Source: Pseudomonadota bacterium (lineage in GTDB: Bacteria; Pseudomonadota; Gammaproteobacteria; Steroidobacterales; Steroidobacteraceae). Taken from it: 64,000 nucleotides of DNA. The notes below the pieces were generated by a model, which saw only the letters and a program-made list of their open reading frames with translations, was not told the DNA's origin and searched no databases. Shown here one piece after another: positions 43,460 through 52,060 of this stretch. The first letter of the stretch is position 1. Every line of letters begins with the position of its first letter. Where the stretch lies: contig JAEWBG010000112.1 in NCBI GenBank assembly GCA_023391335.1, positions 55,501 through 119,500 of the forward strand, in the 5' to 3' direction. Both the position numbers and the translations under genes were made by a program.

Positions 43460-43634
43460 TGGGGCGCACTCCGCATTGCATGCATCAGTCGCGCACTGTA
43501 CCTGCTTCACCCTGCCCCTTCCGGCTTAACGCCTCTTCAATGTGCACCCTCGCGAACGCATTGTTCGCGATAGGCATTCACGTATTCACGTACCATTGAC
43601 CTTTCTCAATCCTTTTCGGAGACACCCTTTGAAA

Positions 43635-43889
43635 ATGCTCAAGCACGAAGCGGAACTCTTCAAAGAGGCGTTGCCTGCCGCAATGAAGTATGCGGAGGGA
43701 CGTGGGGCCGTGGTCTTTGAAGCAAATGATTCGGCCAGCGAGAAGCTACGATATATGTATCGATTGTTGGTACATGATGGCGTGATTCAGCCCTTGCCGG
43801 AGGATCAAGTCAGCGAGAAATCCATGCGGCACAAAATCACTCTTTGGTACTCGAAGCAGTTACCGAAAGATCATCCGCTGTTGAAATGA
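43635..43889 (+). CDS. Small conserved protein, DUF5062-like
   Basis: An 84-residue soluble protein. The pattern (LKHEAELFKEALPAAMKYAE, KLRYMYRLLVHDGVIQPLPE, MRHKITLWYSKQLPKDHPLL) agrees with my memory of DUF5062 proteins of Vibrio and Shewanella, whose function is unknown. ATG 43635 is used. A TTG two codons upstream would place the GGAG box at a better distance, so the start is uncertain. No partner gene is obvious. Confidence 0.6.
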   Translation: MLKHEAELFKEALPAAMKYAEGRGAVVFEANDSASEKLRYMYRLLVHDGVIQPLPEDQVSEKSMRHKITLWYSKQLPKDHPLLK

Positions 43890-43933
43890 CGGGGGATGCG
43901 CGTTCATCGCCTCCCGCTCGACGTGATCGAATC

Positions 43934-45214
43934 TCAATACGCGGCGTCCAATCCAATCAGCACATAGTGCTCTTTCGTTTGATGCCCAACGAACGGCGGT
44001 CCAGCCGGATCTTCGCTCAGAAGATCCGCGTTGGCCTCGATGACGACCTTCAGATTTCGCATGAGGTAGTACGCGGCGCCGAGCGAGAGCGAGTTCATCT
44101 TGATACCCTCGAAAATGGTGCCGGTGTTCTTGAAGTCGTCGGCTTCCGCGTAGTTGTACAGCGCAGAGAATGTCCAGCGATCACTGTAGACATAGTCGAG
44201 GCCCGCGAAGCCGCCAAACCATTCGTAATCTCGCCCAGGTGTTGCGTCGAGAAAATCGTTCCACTGGTTCCAGAGCGCCTGCACATACCAATGAACGGTC
44301 GGCGCAACGTTTCCCGAAAGATCGAGTCCGTAGATCGTTTTATCCGTATCCCGCAGCCCGCTTGAGTTCCCGGCTGGCCCAGACGCACTGCGCTGCTCGC
44401 CGTTCAGTGCGAACAGTCCGACAGCCACAGGCCCAGCATCGAAGCCGACGCGCGCGAATATTGTTTTGGACGAGTCGTTATCGAAGAGCCGATCGGGACG
44501 TTTGTATCCCGGGCTATCGATGGGGAAGTTCTGCTCGATGCCGGCACCATTGACCGCGCCGATCGCCAGTTCGACCGGCCCCACTCCGCGACTCAATATG
44601 ACGCCTCGATCGTAAGTGATGCCCGCCGCGCGATAGACGTAGTAGTCCTGAAAGGTAAGGCGCACTTCACGCGCAAACATCAAATCGCAGATTTGAAACT
44701 GACCGAGCTGCGCTGTGATGCCGGTGCCGAATAGATCGTCATGCGAGAACCACGCGTCTTCTATCAACGTTTCTCCATTGCTCCCCTTCTCCGCGAAGAT
44801 GCCGTAGAAGTAGAAGGTGACGTGGTCTGAAAGCGGCGCACTCGATAGCAGCTTAATTAGATAGGGCGTCTGGAAATCGAAGCTCGATTGGTTGCCGGTC
44901 GGCCCCGCGATCGGATCGATGTCCTCGCCGTCGCGGCCTTGAACAAAAGCTTGAGCACGTATCGCGAGCGGCAATGTTTTCGGCAGTGCGAGCCGCGAGT
45001 CGCCGAGATCCGCCATCGTGTCGCGCCACTGCGGCATACGGAAATTGGATGCCACAAAGTGTTCTCCGTAAGCATTGAGCCGCGGGAACGCTTCATGGCA
45101 GACAGCACATGTCACATTGTATTGCCGCGCGAATGCGGGCATTGCTGAAGATGATAGTGGTGCTGCAACGGCCGCAAGCACCACCAACGCTCCGAGAATT
45201 CGGGTGTGAGCCAT
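43934..45214 (-). CDS. Fused mono-haem cytochrome c-porin (Cyc2-like architecture)
   Basis: A 426-residue outer-membrane protein starting at ATG 45212-45214 with AAGGA upstream. A signal peptide (LGALVVLAAVAAPLSSSA) is followed by MPAFARQYNVTCAVCHEAF, with one haem c site (C36, C39, H40). The remaining about 370 residues alternate in strands rich in aromatic and small residues and end in an aromatic C-terminus (IGLDAAY), as expected of a porin barrel. This cytochrome-plug/porin layout is that of Cyc2 proteins, which move electrons across the outer membrane in iron oxidisers. Many heterotrophs carry related proteins of unknown role, so iron oxidation is only a hypothesis. It is separated by 193 bp from bioC. 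Confidence 0.7.
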   Translation of the reverse strand: MAHTRILGALVVLAAVAAPLSSSAMPAFARQYNVTCAVCHEAFPRLNAYGEHFVASNFRMPQWRDTMADLGDSRLALPKTLPLAIRAQAFVQGRDGEDIDPIAGPTGNQSSFDFQTPYLIKLLSSAPLSDHVTFYFYGIFAEKGSNGETLIEDAWFSHDDLFGTGITAQLGQFQICDLMFAREVRLTFQDYYVYRAAGITYDRGVILSRGVGPVELAIGAVNGAGIEQNFPIDSPGYKRPDRLFDNDSSKTIFARVGFDAGPVAVGLFALNGEQRSASGPAGNSSGLRDTDKTIYGLDLSGNVAPTVHWYVQALWNQWNDFLDATPGRDYEWFGGFAGLDYVYSDRWTFSALYNYAEADDFKNTGTIFEGIKMNSLSLGAAYYLMRNLKVVIEANADLLSEDPAGPPFVGHQTKEHYVLIGLDAAY

Positions 45215-45407
45215 GACACCATCCTTCTGTTGTTCGTCTCGTGGCCCACAGTTGACCCTCGCATTGGCGCGCATGCACATTGGGGGAACTCATTAAACAC
45301 TTGCGTCGGGTACGGAGCGTGAAGCTACATACCGGTGCAAGGTCCTCTTCGTCTCGTACGTCCCCTCATCGCCGCTTCGCTCGCAACCTCGCTGCACTGC
45401 CGCGGAA

Positions 45408-46229
45408 TCAACCGGTAACATCCCGACCAAAAAGCACATACAAGATGTGATAGGTGGCGAGGACGCGATCACCGCTGGAAAACGATTTGCGATAGCAATC
45501 TTCCATGACCGGGAAAATCGACTTTCCAGGGTATGAACTCACGGACTCGCTCGCATTCGCCGCACCCAGCGACCGCACAGATGCTAGGAAGGACCGCACG
45601 GTTGAGAATGAGAGCACGCGGCGTTCGTCGACGATCTGAACCGTGTGTCCAAGTGCCTCGCTGCAGTGACTCCAATCCTGAGCAGAGAGATACGTCTGGC
45701 CGCGGCGCAATGGTGGATATTCAAGTCGCTGTGCGGCGCATTCAAACGATCGATGTAGCTCGAAGAACGTATCGGGTCCGAACGTTGCAAACGCCAAGGT
45801 TCCGTCTGCCGTCAGGCTCCTCAGGAGGCGCTGAATCGTGGACACGGGATCGTTGAACCACTGAACGGTTGCATTGGACACGATCAAATCGAACGAGGCG
45901 TCGTCGAGGTCCATGCACTCCGCATCTGCCACCACGAACGCGACCCGACTTTGTACTTCGTTTCGGACACGCGCTTGTGCAACTCGAATCATCTGTTCGG
46001 CAATGTCGACTGCTCGGATGTGCGCTTGTGGATACGTGGCTAGCACATGTTTCGTGAGTAATCCGGTGCCGCAGCCGATCTCCAGAATGCGTCGAACGGG
46101 AGATGCGTCAGCCCTGCTCCTCTCGATCAACTCCACTAGACGATTTGCCATGACAAGTTGAATCGTTGCATGTTGATCGTATTCGCGCGCACGGCGATTG
46201 AATCGTGCACGCATCAACGCCTTGTTCAT
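45408..46229 (-). CDS. bioC: Malonyl-ACP O-methyltransferase BioC
   Basis: A 273-residue SAM-dependent methyltransferase. Motif I is ILEIGCGTGLLT, and ADAECMDLDDASFDLIVSNA covers the later motifs. The N-terminus (ARFNRRAREYDQHATIQ) is characteristic of BioC, which methylates malonyl-ACP so that fatty-acid synthase can build the pimeloyl chain for biotin. ATG 46229 overlaps the TGA of the upstream hydrolase by 4 bp; ATG 46235 is an alternative. Pairing with an alpha/beta hydrolase supports the BioC-BioH assignment. It is the last gene of the ubiD-bioH-bioC operon. Confidence 0.85.
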   Translation of the reverse strand: MNKALMRARFNRRAREYDQHATIQLVMANRLVELIERSRADASPVRRILEIGCGTGLLTKHVLATYPQAHIRAVDIAEQMIRVAQARVRNEVQSRVAFVVADAECMDLDDASFDLIVSNATVQWFNDPVSTIQRLLRSLTADGTLAFATFGPDTFFELHRSFECAAQRLEYPPLRRGQTYLSAQDWSHCSEALGHTVQIVDERRVLSFSTVRSFLASVRSLGAANASESVSSYPGKSIFPVMEDCYRKSFSSGDRVLATYHILYVLFGRDVTG

Positions 46230-47038
46230 CTGCATTCAATCAAGGCTGTCAGCCAGCTTGCGAACAGTCGGGGCTGCGTGATGAAGGGAGCATGGCCGCA
46301 GGGCAGCGTCTCGAAGCGAGCAGCCGGTGGCCAGTGATGAGGAACGGCCTCGATGGGACACACCGCATCGCACTGACCGTGCAGCCAACGCAATGGAGGG
46401 AGCGCGTGCACATGCTCCGACCACAGCGAGCGCAGATCGATTTGTCCCAACATTTGCAGACCGGCATCCAAGCCGTTAGGCGTCCAAGCAGTCGAAGGTC
46501 GCTCTGCTACGTCGCGTATCTCCGGACGCGACCACTCTCTGTCGGAGAACATGAGCCGATTGAATTGGCGCAAACACTGGGCCGGATCATCTCTCAATCG
46601 CGCGCGCATGCGTTCTATCACTCGCTTGGGCCAGCTATGCGCGGACGTAAAGCAGAGAGTGCCGCCTACGATGCCGATGCTTCCTACCCATGATCGCGCG
46701 GTCGACGAAGCGGCTGGTGCACGAAGGAGCGATTGCAGCAGCAACAGCGCCCCCAAAGACCACCCGACAATGCTCCAGTCCGTCGGCGCAGCACTACCGT
46801 CGCTCGTGGCATCAGGCAACGCGGCAATGTGCCGCTCGATCACGCTTTCAAGATCCGCTGGGGATTCGCACGTTGCGAAATCGACAAACCGGTGCTGGTA
46901 CTGCGGAAGGTGTTCGATGCATGTTCGCCAAATTGAAGGGTCCGCCGCCCAGCCTTGTATCCACAACACACCGTGTAATCTAGAACCGCCGGTCAGCGTT
47001 CGATCCTCGAGCAGGCGCTGATGTTGTTGCCGTAGCAT
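46226..47038 (-). CDS. bioH: Pimeloyl-ACP methyl ester carboxylesterase (BioH-like alpha/beta hydrolase)
   Basis: A 270-residue alpha/beta hydrolase. The nucleophile Ser is in VGWSLGA (about residue 94 from this start), the acid in HGQCDAVCP, and the catalytic His in CGHAPF near the end. The lid region (about 140-190) is Arg-rich, as in BioH, which uses it to bind ACP. It removes the methyl ester placed by BioC. Its sequence is diverged, so it could be one of the other non-homologous-looking pimeloyl esterases; the name rests on the 4-bp overlap with bioC. ATG 47038 follows the ubiD TAA by 4 bp. Confidence 0.75.
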   Translation of the reverse strand: MLRQQHQRLLEDRTLTGGSRLHGVLWIQGWAADPSIWRTCIEHLPQYQHRFVDFATCESPADLESVIERHIAALPDATSDGSAAPTDWSIVGWSLGALLLLQSLLRAPAASSTARSWVGSIGIVGGTLCFTSAHSWPKRVIERMRARLRDDPAQCLRQFNRLMFSDREWSRPEIRDVAERPSTAWTPNGLDAGLQMLGQIDLRSLWSEHVHALPPLRWLHGQCDAVCPIEAVPHHWPPAARFETLPCGHAPFITQPRLFASWLTALIECR

Positions 47039-47042
47039 GAGG

Positions 47043-48524
47043 TTACGTATTTTGAGAACGAGCGTGCCGCAACGATTGCCAAAGCGTTTCACAACGCTGT
47101 TCCACTGCGCTACTCATCGTGATTTTGCGTCCCCACAGACGGCGCGTTTCCGCGGGCCACTTATTGGTGGCATCGATGCCGAGCTTGGATCCCAGACCCG
47201 CAGTTGGGCTCGCGAAATCCAGATAGTCGATGGGCGTGCGGCGCACGAGCATGGAATCGCGAGCCGGATCGACACGCGTTGCCATTGCCCAGATCACCTC
47301 CTTCCAGTTGCGGACATCGATATCGTCATCGGTCACGATCACGAACTTGGTGTAAGTGAATTGACGCAAATAGGACCAGATCGCCTGCATGATCCTGCGT
47401 GCATGTCCTGGATACGCTTTGCGAATACTCACCACCGCGACTCGATAGGAGCAGGCCTCAGGCGGCAGCCAGAAATCCACGATTTCCGGAAAGGTCTGTT
47501 GCAACAGCGGTACGAACATTTCGTTCAACGCGATGGCGAGCATGGATGGCTCATCGTCCGGTGATCGACCCATGTACCCGCCGTGATAAATCGGATCGCG
47601 CCGCATACAGATGCGATCGATTGTCATGACTGGAAAGCGCGCTTGCGAATTGTAGTATCCCGTGTGATCTCCAAACGGTCCCTCGAGCGCTTCGTCTCCA
47701 GGATGGATTTGTCCTTCGAAAATGATTTCTGCGTTCGCCGGTGCACTGAGTCCGGCGCCTGTTTGCCACACTTGGGTTCTACGCTTGCGCAGTAGGCCTG
47801 CGAACTGCAATTCGGAGACGGTGTCTGGGATCGGTGCTGCCGCTGCGATTAGAAGAGCCGGATCCGCTCCGATAGCCACCACCACGGGAAAGGATTTGTC
47901 CGGGTGTCTCTGTTGCCAACTGCGATAGTCGAGTGCACCACCTCGATGCGGCAACCAACGCATGATGACTCGATTCGGTCCCAGCACCTGCTGTCTATAC
48001 ACGGCTACGTTCTGACGCGTGTGATGAACACCCCGCGTAATCACCAAGCCCCAGGTTATGAGCGGCCCGGCATCTTCCGGCCAGCAAGTCCAGATCGGTA
48101 GGCGTGTGATATCGACATCCGCGCCGCTCTGGATCACCTCGCAACACGGAGGATGAGATACGTTCAGCGGTGTGGCCTTCAACAATGGCGCAAACGCGTG
48201 CAGTCGATCCATTGCTTCGGCCACCCGGTTGGGCCACTGCGGTTCTTTCAAGAACGCCAGCATTTGGCCCACGTGCCGCAGCTCTTTGAGATCCATGCAG
48301 CCGAGGGCAGTCGCGATTCGACGTGTCGTCCCAAACAAATTTCCGAGTACGGGGATGGTGTATCCGCGCGGATGCTCGAACAACAGCGCGGGCCCGGCCT
48401 CGCGCAAGCTGCGGCGGCATAGCTCCGTCATCTCTAGGTTCGGATCCACTGCGAATGGCACCTGCAGCAACTCGCCGCGGGTGCTCAAGTCGCGCATGAA
48501 CTCTCGTAGGCTGTCGTAGCTCAC
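47043..48524 (-). CDS. ubiD: 4-hydroxy-3-polyprenylbenzoate decarboxylase UbiD
   Basis: A 493-residue prenylated-FMN-dependent decarboxylase of ubiquinone synthesis; the length matches UbiD. Recognised segments are LCRRSLREAGPALLFE, VLGNLFGTTRRIA, PNRVIMRWLPHRGGALDYR, EGPFGDHTGYY, and the late DDDIDVRNWKEVIWAMATR. Start is GTG 48524 with a modest GGA upstream. It heads an operon with bioH and bioC and is divergent from ubiT. UbiD normally needs the flavin prenyltransferase UbiX, which is not in this window. Confidence 0.92.
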   Translation of the reverse strand: MSYDSLREFMRDLSTRGELLQVPFAVDPNLEMTELCRRSLREAGPALLFEHPRGYTIPVLGNLFGTTRRIATALGCMDLKELRHVGQMLAFLKEPQWPNRVAEAMDRLHAFAPLLKATPLNVSHPPCCEVIQSGADVDITRLPIWTCWPEDAGPLITWGLVITRGVHHTRQNVAVYRQQVLGPNRVIMRWLPHRGGALDYRSWQQRHPDKSFPVVVAIGADPALLIAAAAPIPDTVSELQFAGLLRKRRTQVWQTGAGLSAPANAEIIFEGQIHPGDEALEGPFGDHTGYYNSQARFPVMTIDRICMRRDPIYHGGYMGRSPDDEPSMLAIALNEMFVPLLQQTFPEIVDFWLPPEACSYRVAVVSIRKAYPGHARRIMQAIWSYLRQFTYTKFVIVTDDDIDVRNWKEVIWAMATRVDPARDSMLVRRTPIDYLDFASPTAGLGSKLGIDATNKWPAETRRLWGRKITMSSAVEQRCETLWQSLRHARSQNT

Positions 48525-48607
48525 TTGCTATCCAAATTGCGATAACTCAAAGAATCGGCGATGCAGACGTGGCATAAGCGCTGCTTTGTTCACCACGGAC
48601 GCATTTG

Positions 48608-49147
48608 ATGCTCAAACCCTCGCATGTATTTCGCGGCTGGTTGCGATTCGCACCGCCCGCAGTCCACGAACGTCTGATGGCGGTCACGGTCAATCATCTG
48701 CTCCGCGGCCAATCCACTCGGGGGCGTCTGTCTGATCTGCAAGGCAAACGCATCCGCATCTGTGCAACCGACGTGCCTCTGGCACTCACCTTTGAGCTCG
48801 TCGACGGCCGAGTCGTACCTTGCAATCGCGCACCCGACGTATCTTTCAGTGGCACGCTCGCCGATTTGCTCAAGCTTGCGATGCGCCGCGAGGATCCGGA
48901 TACGCTGTTCTTCCAGCGCAGACTCAGTATCGAGGGAGAAACGGAAACGGGTCTGCATTTGAAGAACGTGCTGGACAGTCTCGATTTCGATTTCTCCAGC
49001 CGAATACATGCCGTACTCCCCTCGAGATTGGTGCGCGCGGCAGGACGAACTAAGCAGACTGGCCTTGCGATCCAAGAGCTATTCCGGGTGCGCCCTCCAG
49101 GTATCCGTCGCAGTAGCCGCCCGGAAGCGCGCAAGGCGGAGCAGTAA
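48608..49147 (+). CDS. ubiT: O2-independent ubiquinone synthesis accessory factor UbiT (SCP2 domain)
   Basis: A 179-residue protein with an SCP2 sterol-carrier-like lipid-binding fold (LQGKRIRICATDVPLALTFE, PDVSFSGTLADLLKLAMR, DTLFFQRRLSIEGETETGLH). This is the YhbT/UbiT pattern. UbiT carries isoprenoid intermediates for the anaerobic branch of ubiquinone synthesis with UbiU and UbiV. ATG 48608 is chosen over TTG 48605. The last 98 bp overlap the 3' end of the convergent ubiV, which is unusual. A weak FNR-like sequence (TTGCGATAACTCAA, 48537-48550) lies upstream. Confidence 0.87.
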   Translation: MLKPSHVFRGWLRFAPPAVHERLMAVTVNHLLRGQSTRGRLSDLQGKRIRICATDVPLALTFELVDGRVVPCNRAPDVSFSGTLADLLKLAMRREDPDTLFFQRRLSIEGETETGLHLKNVLDSLDFDFSSRIHAVLPSRLVRAAGRTKQTGLAIQELFRVRPPGIRRSSRPEARKAEQ

Positions 49148-49931
49148 CTGCAGCACCATCGAGTGCGCCTCTAAATGCGCGCACCACCTCGCCGAAGCCG
49201 CGCGACTGGGGCGACAGTCGCAGAATATTCACGCCGGCCGATCGCAAGCGATCGATATGCGGGAGTAAGTTCTGCGTTGCGGCCGATTGAGTTTGGATGC
49301 CATTGAAAACGAGAAACGGTTGATCTTCCCGCGTGTATAGAGTGAGGCCGTCAGCGTACTCGCGGCACACGAACTCGCAGTCGTCCTTCTGTCTGCGATG
49401 AGTTCGCGCTGTAAAGCACCGCGCGGAAAAGGCAAGCGGCATTCGGCCATAGGCGAACATCTCGATTTCCATGCCTTGGGGGCGGTCATTCGCCAACGTG
49501 GCAATTGTGCTCAGTGGTAGCTCCAACGGCGGAATCCATCGACGAGCACCTAAATCGGCGAGCATGTGCAAAGTGGCCGCGTTATAGACGTTCAAGTGAG
49601 GCCCCGCGATGAAAGAACGTCCTGCGAGCGAATGGACTGCCGCGTAGTCATTTGCTTCCACCAGCGTCTGTTCTCTCGCAGTTCGCGCCACACTTGCCAG
49701 CTCCGATTCCGCTTCGATCAGTGCCAGCGTTGAGAACACCACTTCTTTGCCGGAATCGTTGAGCGCCTGTGCGATCTCTTGCCAATCCTCGTGCTTGAGG
49801 AGCCGGCGCTTGCTGCACACCACTTCTCCGAGATAGACGATGTCGACAGGCGCATCGCACACGTCCGCATAGAATTGCAGCACGTCCTCGCGCGACCAGA
49901 AGTACAACAACGGGCCGATTGCCAACTTCAT
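49050..49931 (-). CDS. ubiV: O2-independent ubiquinone hydroxylation protein UbiV
   Basis: A 293-residue member of the U32 family. The four cysteines C39, C172, C185 and C189 have the same C39 position and the same 13- and 4-residue spacings as the [4Fe-4S] ligands of E. coli UbiV. UbiV with UbiU hydroxylates ubiquinone precursors without oxygen, using prephenate as the oxygen donor. ATG 49931 follows the ubiU TAA by 2 bp. Typical start MKLAIGPLLYFW. The 3' end overlaps ubiT on the opposite strand. Confidence 0.92.
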   Translation of the reverse strand: MKLAIGPLLYFWSREDVLQFYADVCDAPVDIVYLGEVVCSKRRLLKHEDWQEIAQALNDSGKEVVFSTLALIEAESELASVARTAREQTLVEANDYAAVHSLAGRSFIAGPHLNVYNAATLHMLADLGARRWIPPLELPLSTIATLANDRPQGMEIEMFAYGRMPLAFSARCFTARTHRRQKDDCEFVCREYADGLTLYTREDQPFLVFNGIQTQSAATQNLLPHIDRLRSAGVNILRLSPQSRGFGEVVRAFRGALDGAAVTAPPCALPGGYCDGYLEGAPGIALGSQGQSA

Positions 49932-49933
49932 CG

Positions 49934-50968
49934 TTACTGCCATGGGCGATAGTACGCGCCGAGGGTATGCGTCCGGCCCTCAGCGAGCGCATCCAGTTCG
50001 CGCTGCAATTCGATATCAGGAGTCCACGATTCGACACCTCTGCGGTACGAATCGAGCGCCTGTCGCAGTAATCGCGTCACTTGTGCGACATAGGCCGGCG
50101 AGCGTTGGCGGCCTTCCACTTTGATGGCACGCACGCCGGCAGCAACCAACTGCGGTAGAACATCCAATGCGTTCAGGCTCGTCGGTTCTTCAATGGCATG
50201 GAATGTATGTTCCTCAACTCGGAAGCGCCCCTTGCACAGCGTCGGATAGCCTGCTGGCTCATCGACTTGGTATCGATCGATCAAAACGCCGTTCAAACGC
50301 GCGTCGCGCCCACTGCGGCTCTCCTCCCATCGCACTGCTTTCGCGGGTGAACATACGCCGTGCGTATTCGGCGACTCACCGGTCACATAGGACGACAATG
50401 CACATCTGCCTTCAACCATGACGCAGAGGCTGCCGAATCCGAATACCTCGATTTCGGCGCGTGTGTGTTCAATGAGTCTTTTGACCTGCGTAAGCGACAA
50501 CACGCGCGGTAACACCGCTCGCTTGATGTTGAATCGAGAACGATAGAATTCGATGGCCTGCCAGTTGGTCGCGGACCCTTGCACGCTCAAATGCAGTCGC
50601 AGATTCGAGTGGCGCTGCGCGGCATACGCCATGAGTCCAGGATCGGCCAGAATGAGCGCATCGACGCCAAGCTGTGCGGCCGTGTCGATCATGGCGGTGG
50701 CCAAGCCCCAAGTACGTGGCGATGGATAGATGTTCATTGCCACGAACACACGAACGCCGCGCGCGTGCGCGTAATCGAGGCCGCGCTGCGCTTCCTCAGC
50801 GCTAAAGTTCAAGCCAGGAAAATTGCGCGCGTTGGTTTCACCCCGAAAGCCGATATAAACGGCATTCGCTCCGTGATCCACGGCAGCACGCAGCGCAGGC
50901 AGCGATCCGGCCGGACACACCAATTCGATTTCGCGCGATTCAGATTTGCCATGTTCAACACGCATCAT
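49934..50968 (-). CDS. ubiU: O2-independent ubiquinone hydroxylation protein UbiU
   Basis: A 344-residue U32-family protein. The cysteines in GSLCVMVEGRC, HGVCSP and TLCKGRF are spaced 7, 17 and 39 residues apart, exactly as the iron-sulfur ligands of E. coli UbiU. The start IELVCPAGSLPALRAAVDHG is typical. ATG 50968 (or the adjacent ATG 50965) is chosen because the longer frame from 51085 contains the promoter. It forms the ubiU-ubiV operon. A perfect FNR/Anr box is 52 bp upstream, so anaerobic activation is expected. Confidence 0.93.
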   Translation of the reverse strand: MMRVEHGKSESREIELVCPAGSLPALRAAVDHGANAVYIGFRGETNARNFPGLNFSAEEAQRGLDYAHARGVRVFVAMNIYPSPRTWGLATAMIDTAAQLGVDALILADPGLMAYAAQRHSNLRLHLSVQGSATNWQAIEFYRSRFNIKRAVLPRVLSLTQVKRLIEHTRAEIEVFGFGSLCVMVEGRCALSSYVTGESPNTHGVCSPAKAVRWEESRSGRDARLNGVLIDRYQVDEPAGYPTLCKGRFRVEEHTFHAIEEPTSLNALDVLPQLVAAGVRAIKVEGRQRSPAYVAQVTRLLRQALDSYRRGVESWTPDIELQRELDALAEGRTHTLGAYYRPWQ

Positions 50969-51019
50969 CCCAGTGTGCCGCGGGTCACGTTTGTGGGTTT
51001 GCGCTAAGTCAAAGCTCGA

Positions 51020-51033
51020 TTGATGTAGATCAA
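51020..51033. promoter_or_regulatory. FNR/Anr box upstream of ubiUV
   Basis: TTGATGTAGATCAA matches the FNR consensus TTGAT-N4-ATCAA at all ten defined positions. It is 52 bp before the ubiU ATG and 62 bp before the OxyR-like ATG on the other strand, so it could activate ubiUV under oxygen limitation and interfere with, or co-regulate, the divergent gene. Confidence 0.8.
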
Positions 51034-51094
51034 TGCAATGCGAGCGCGCCCCGCTACGCTGTCGCATCCCTTTTTGGAGGCTCATGCAACGCGG

Positions 51095-52060
51095 ATGACG
51101 TTAGCTGAATTGCGCTACATCGTCGCCTTGGCCGCCGAGCAACATTTCGGTCGCGCGGCTGAACGCTGTCACGTCGCACAGCCGACGCTCAGCGTGGCAG
51201 TAAAAAAGCTCGAGACGGAACTGGGTGCAGTCCTTTTCGAGCGCGGGAAAGAAGGCATTTGGCCGACGCCCTTGGGCCGCAAAGTTCTGGCGGTCGCTGA
51301 ACAAATCCTGCTTCACACGGCTGTAATCAAGGACACTGTCGAGTCCGATCGCGATCAACTGGAAGGCCCATTGGCATTGGGCGCCGTCTCGACGATCGGT
51401 CCGTATCTGCTGCCGCAAGTCATTCCACTATTACAAGAAATGGCTCGCGGGATGTCGCTCTACGTCGAAGAAGCCGACAGCCGTACGCTCGCCGCCAAGT
51501 TGCGATGTGGCGAATTGGATGCGGTGCTCGTCAGCGCGCCATTCAGCGAACCCGATGTGGTGACGCAAACACTCTTCGATGATCCATTCGTGTTGCTGTT
51601 GCCCAGTGGGCATCGTCTGACGATGCGCGCAACAGTCGCACCGCAGGATCTTGACCCGCGGGAGGTGCTAGTGCTCAGCGAAGGGCACGAGTTGCGCACG
51701 GCTCAACTCGATGTGTTCAAACAGGTGGAGCGCGATGATGATGCCCAGAGGCGCTTCATCGTCGGCAGCACGATCGAAACGCTACGCCATATGGTGGCTT
51801 CCGGACTCGGCATCACCATCATTCCGCAAGCGGCTGCCTTCGCTCCTATATATGCACCCGGAATGCTATTGGTTCGGCCATTCGAGGCACCTGCACCAAC
51901 GCGCACGATACAGCTCGCTTGGCGCGTGACGTTCCCGCGTCACAAAGCCATCGAAGTGCTGCGTCGTTGCATTCAAGCGAGCAGCGCAGTGCATTGGCGC
52001 TACGCGACCGCGCCGGTCTACATGGAGCCCGGCATCCTCATCGACAGCCATGACTGGTGA
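51095..52060 (+). CDS. LysR-family regulator of the OxyR type, lacking redox cysteines
   Basis: A 321-residue LysR regulator. The N-terminal helix-turn-helix (ELRYIVALAAEQHFGRAAER, QPTLSVAVKKLE) and effector domain closely follow OxyR (GAVSTIGPYLLPQVIP, LTLFDDPF-like LFDDPFVLLLPSGH, STIETLRHMVASGLGITIIP). In OxyR the segment GHCLRDQ...C carries the two peroxide-sensing cysteines. Here it reads SEGHELRTAQLDVFKQ, with Glu at the first position and no second Cys, so a different signal is likely. The first 19 in-frame codons before ATG 51095 overlap the ubiU promoter and were not used. It overlaps the downstream flavoprotein by 11 bp. Confidence 0.8.
   Translation: MTLAELRYIVALAAEQHFGRAAERCHVAQPTLSVAVKKLETELGAVLFERGKEGIWPTPLGRKVLAVAEQILLHTAVIKDTVESDRDQLEGPLALGAVSTIGPYLLPQVIPLLQEMARGMSLYVEEADSRTLAAKLRCGELDAVLVSAPFSEPDVVTQTLFDDPFVLLLPSGHRLTMRATVAPQDLDPREVLVLSEGHELRTAQLDVFKQVERDDDAQRRFIVGSTIETLRHMVASGLGITIIPQAAAFAPIYAPGMLLVRPFEAPAPTRTIQLAWRVTFPRHKAIEVLRRCIQASSAVHWRYATAPVYMEPGILIDSHDW

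Noticed and set aside
43934..45214. Firm assignment as an iron oxidase Cyc2
   Set aside because: Only the architecture and one CxxCH are visible; related cytochrome-porins of unknown function are common, so the specific activity is not claimed.
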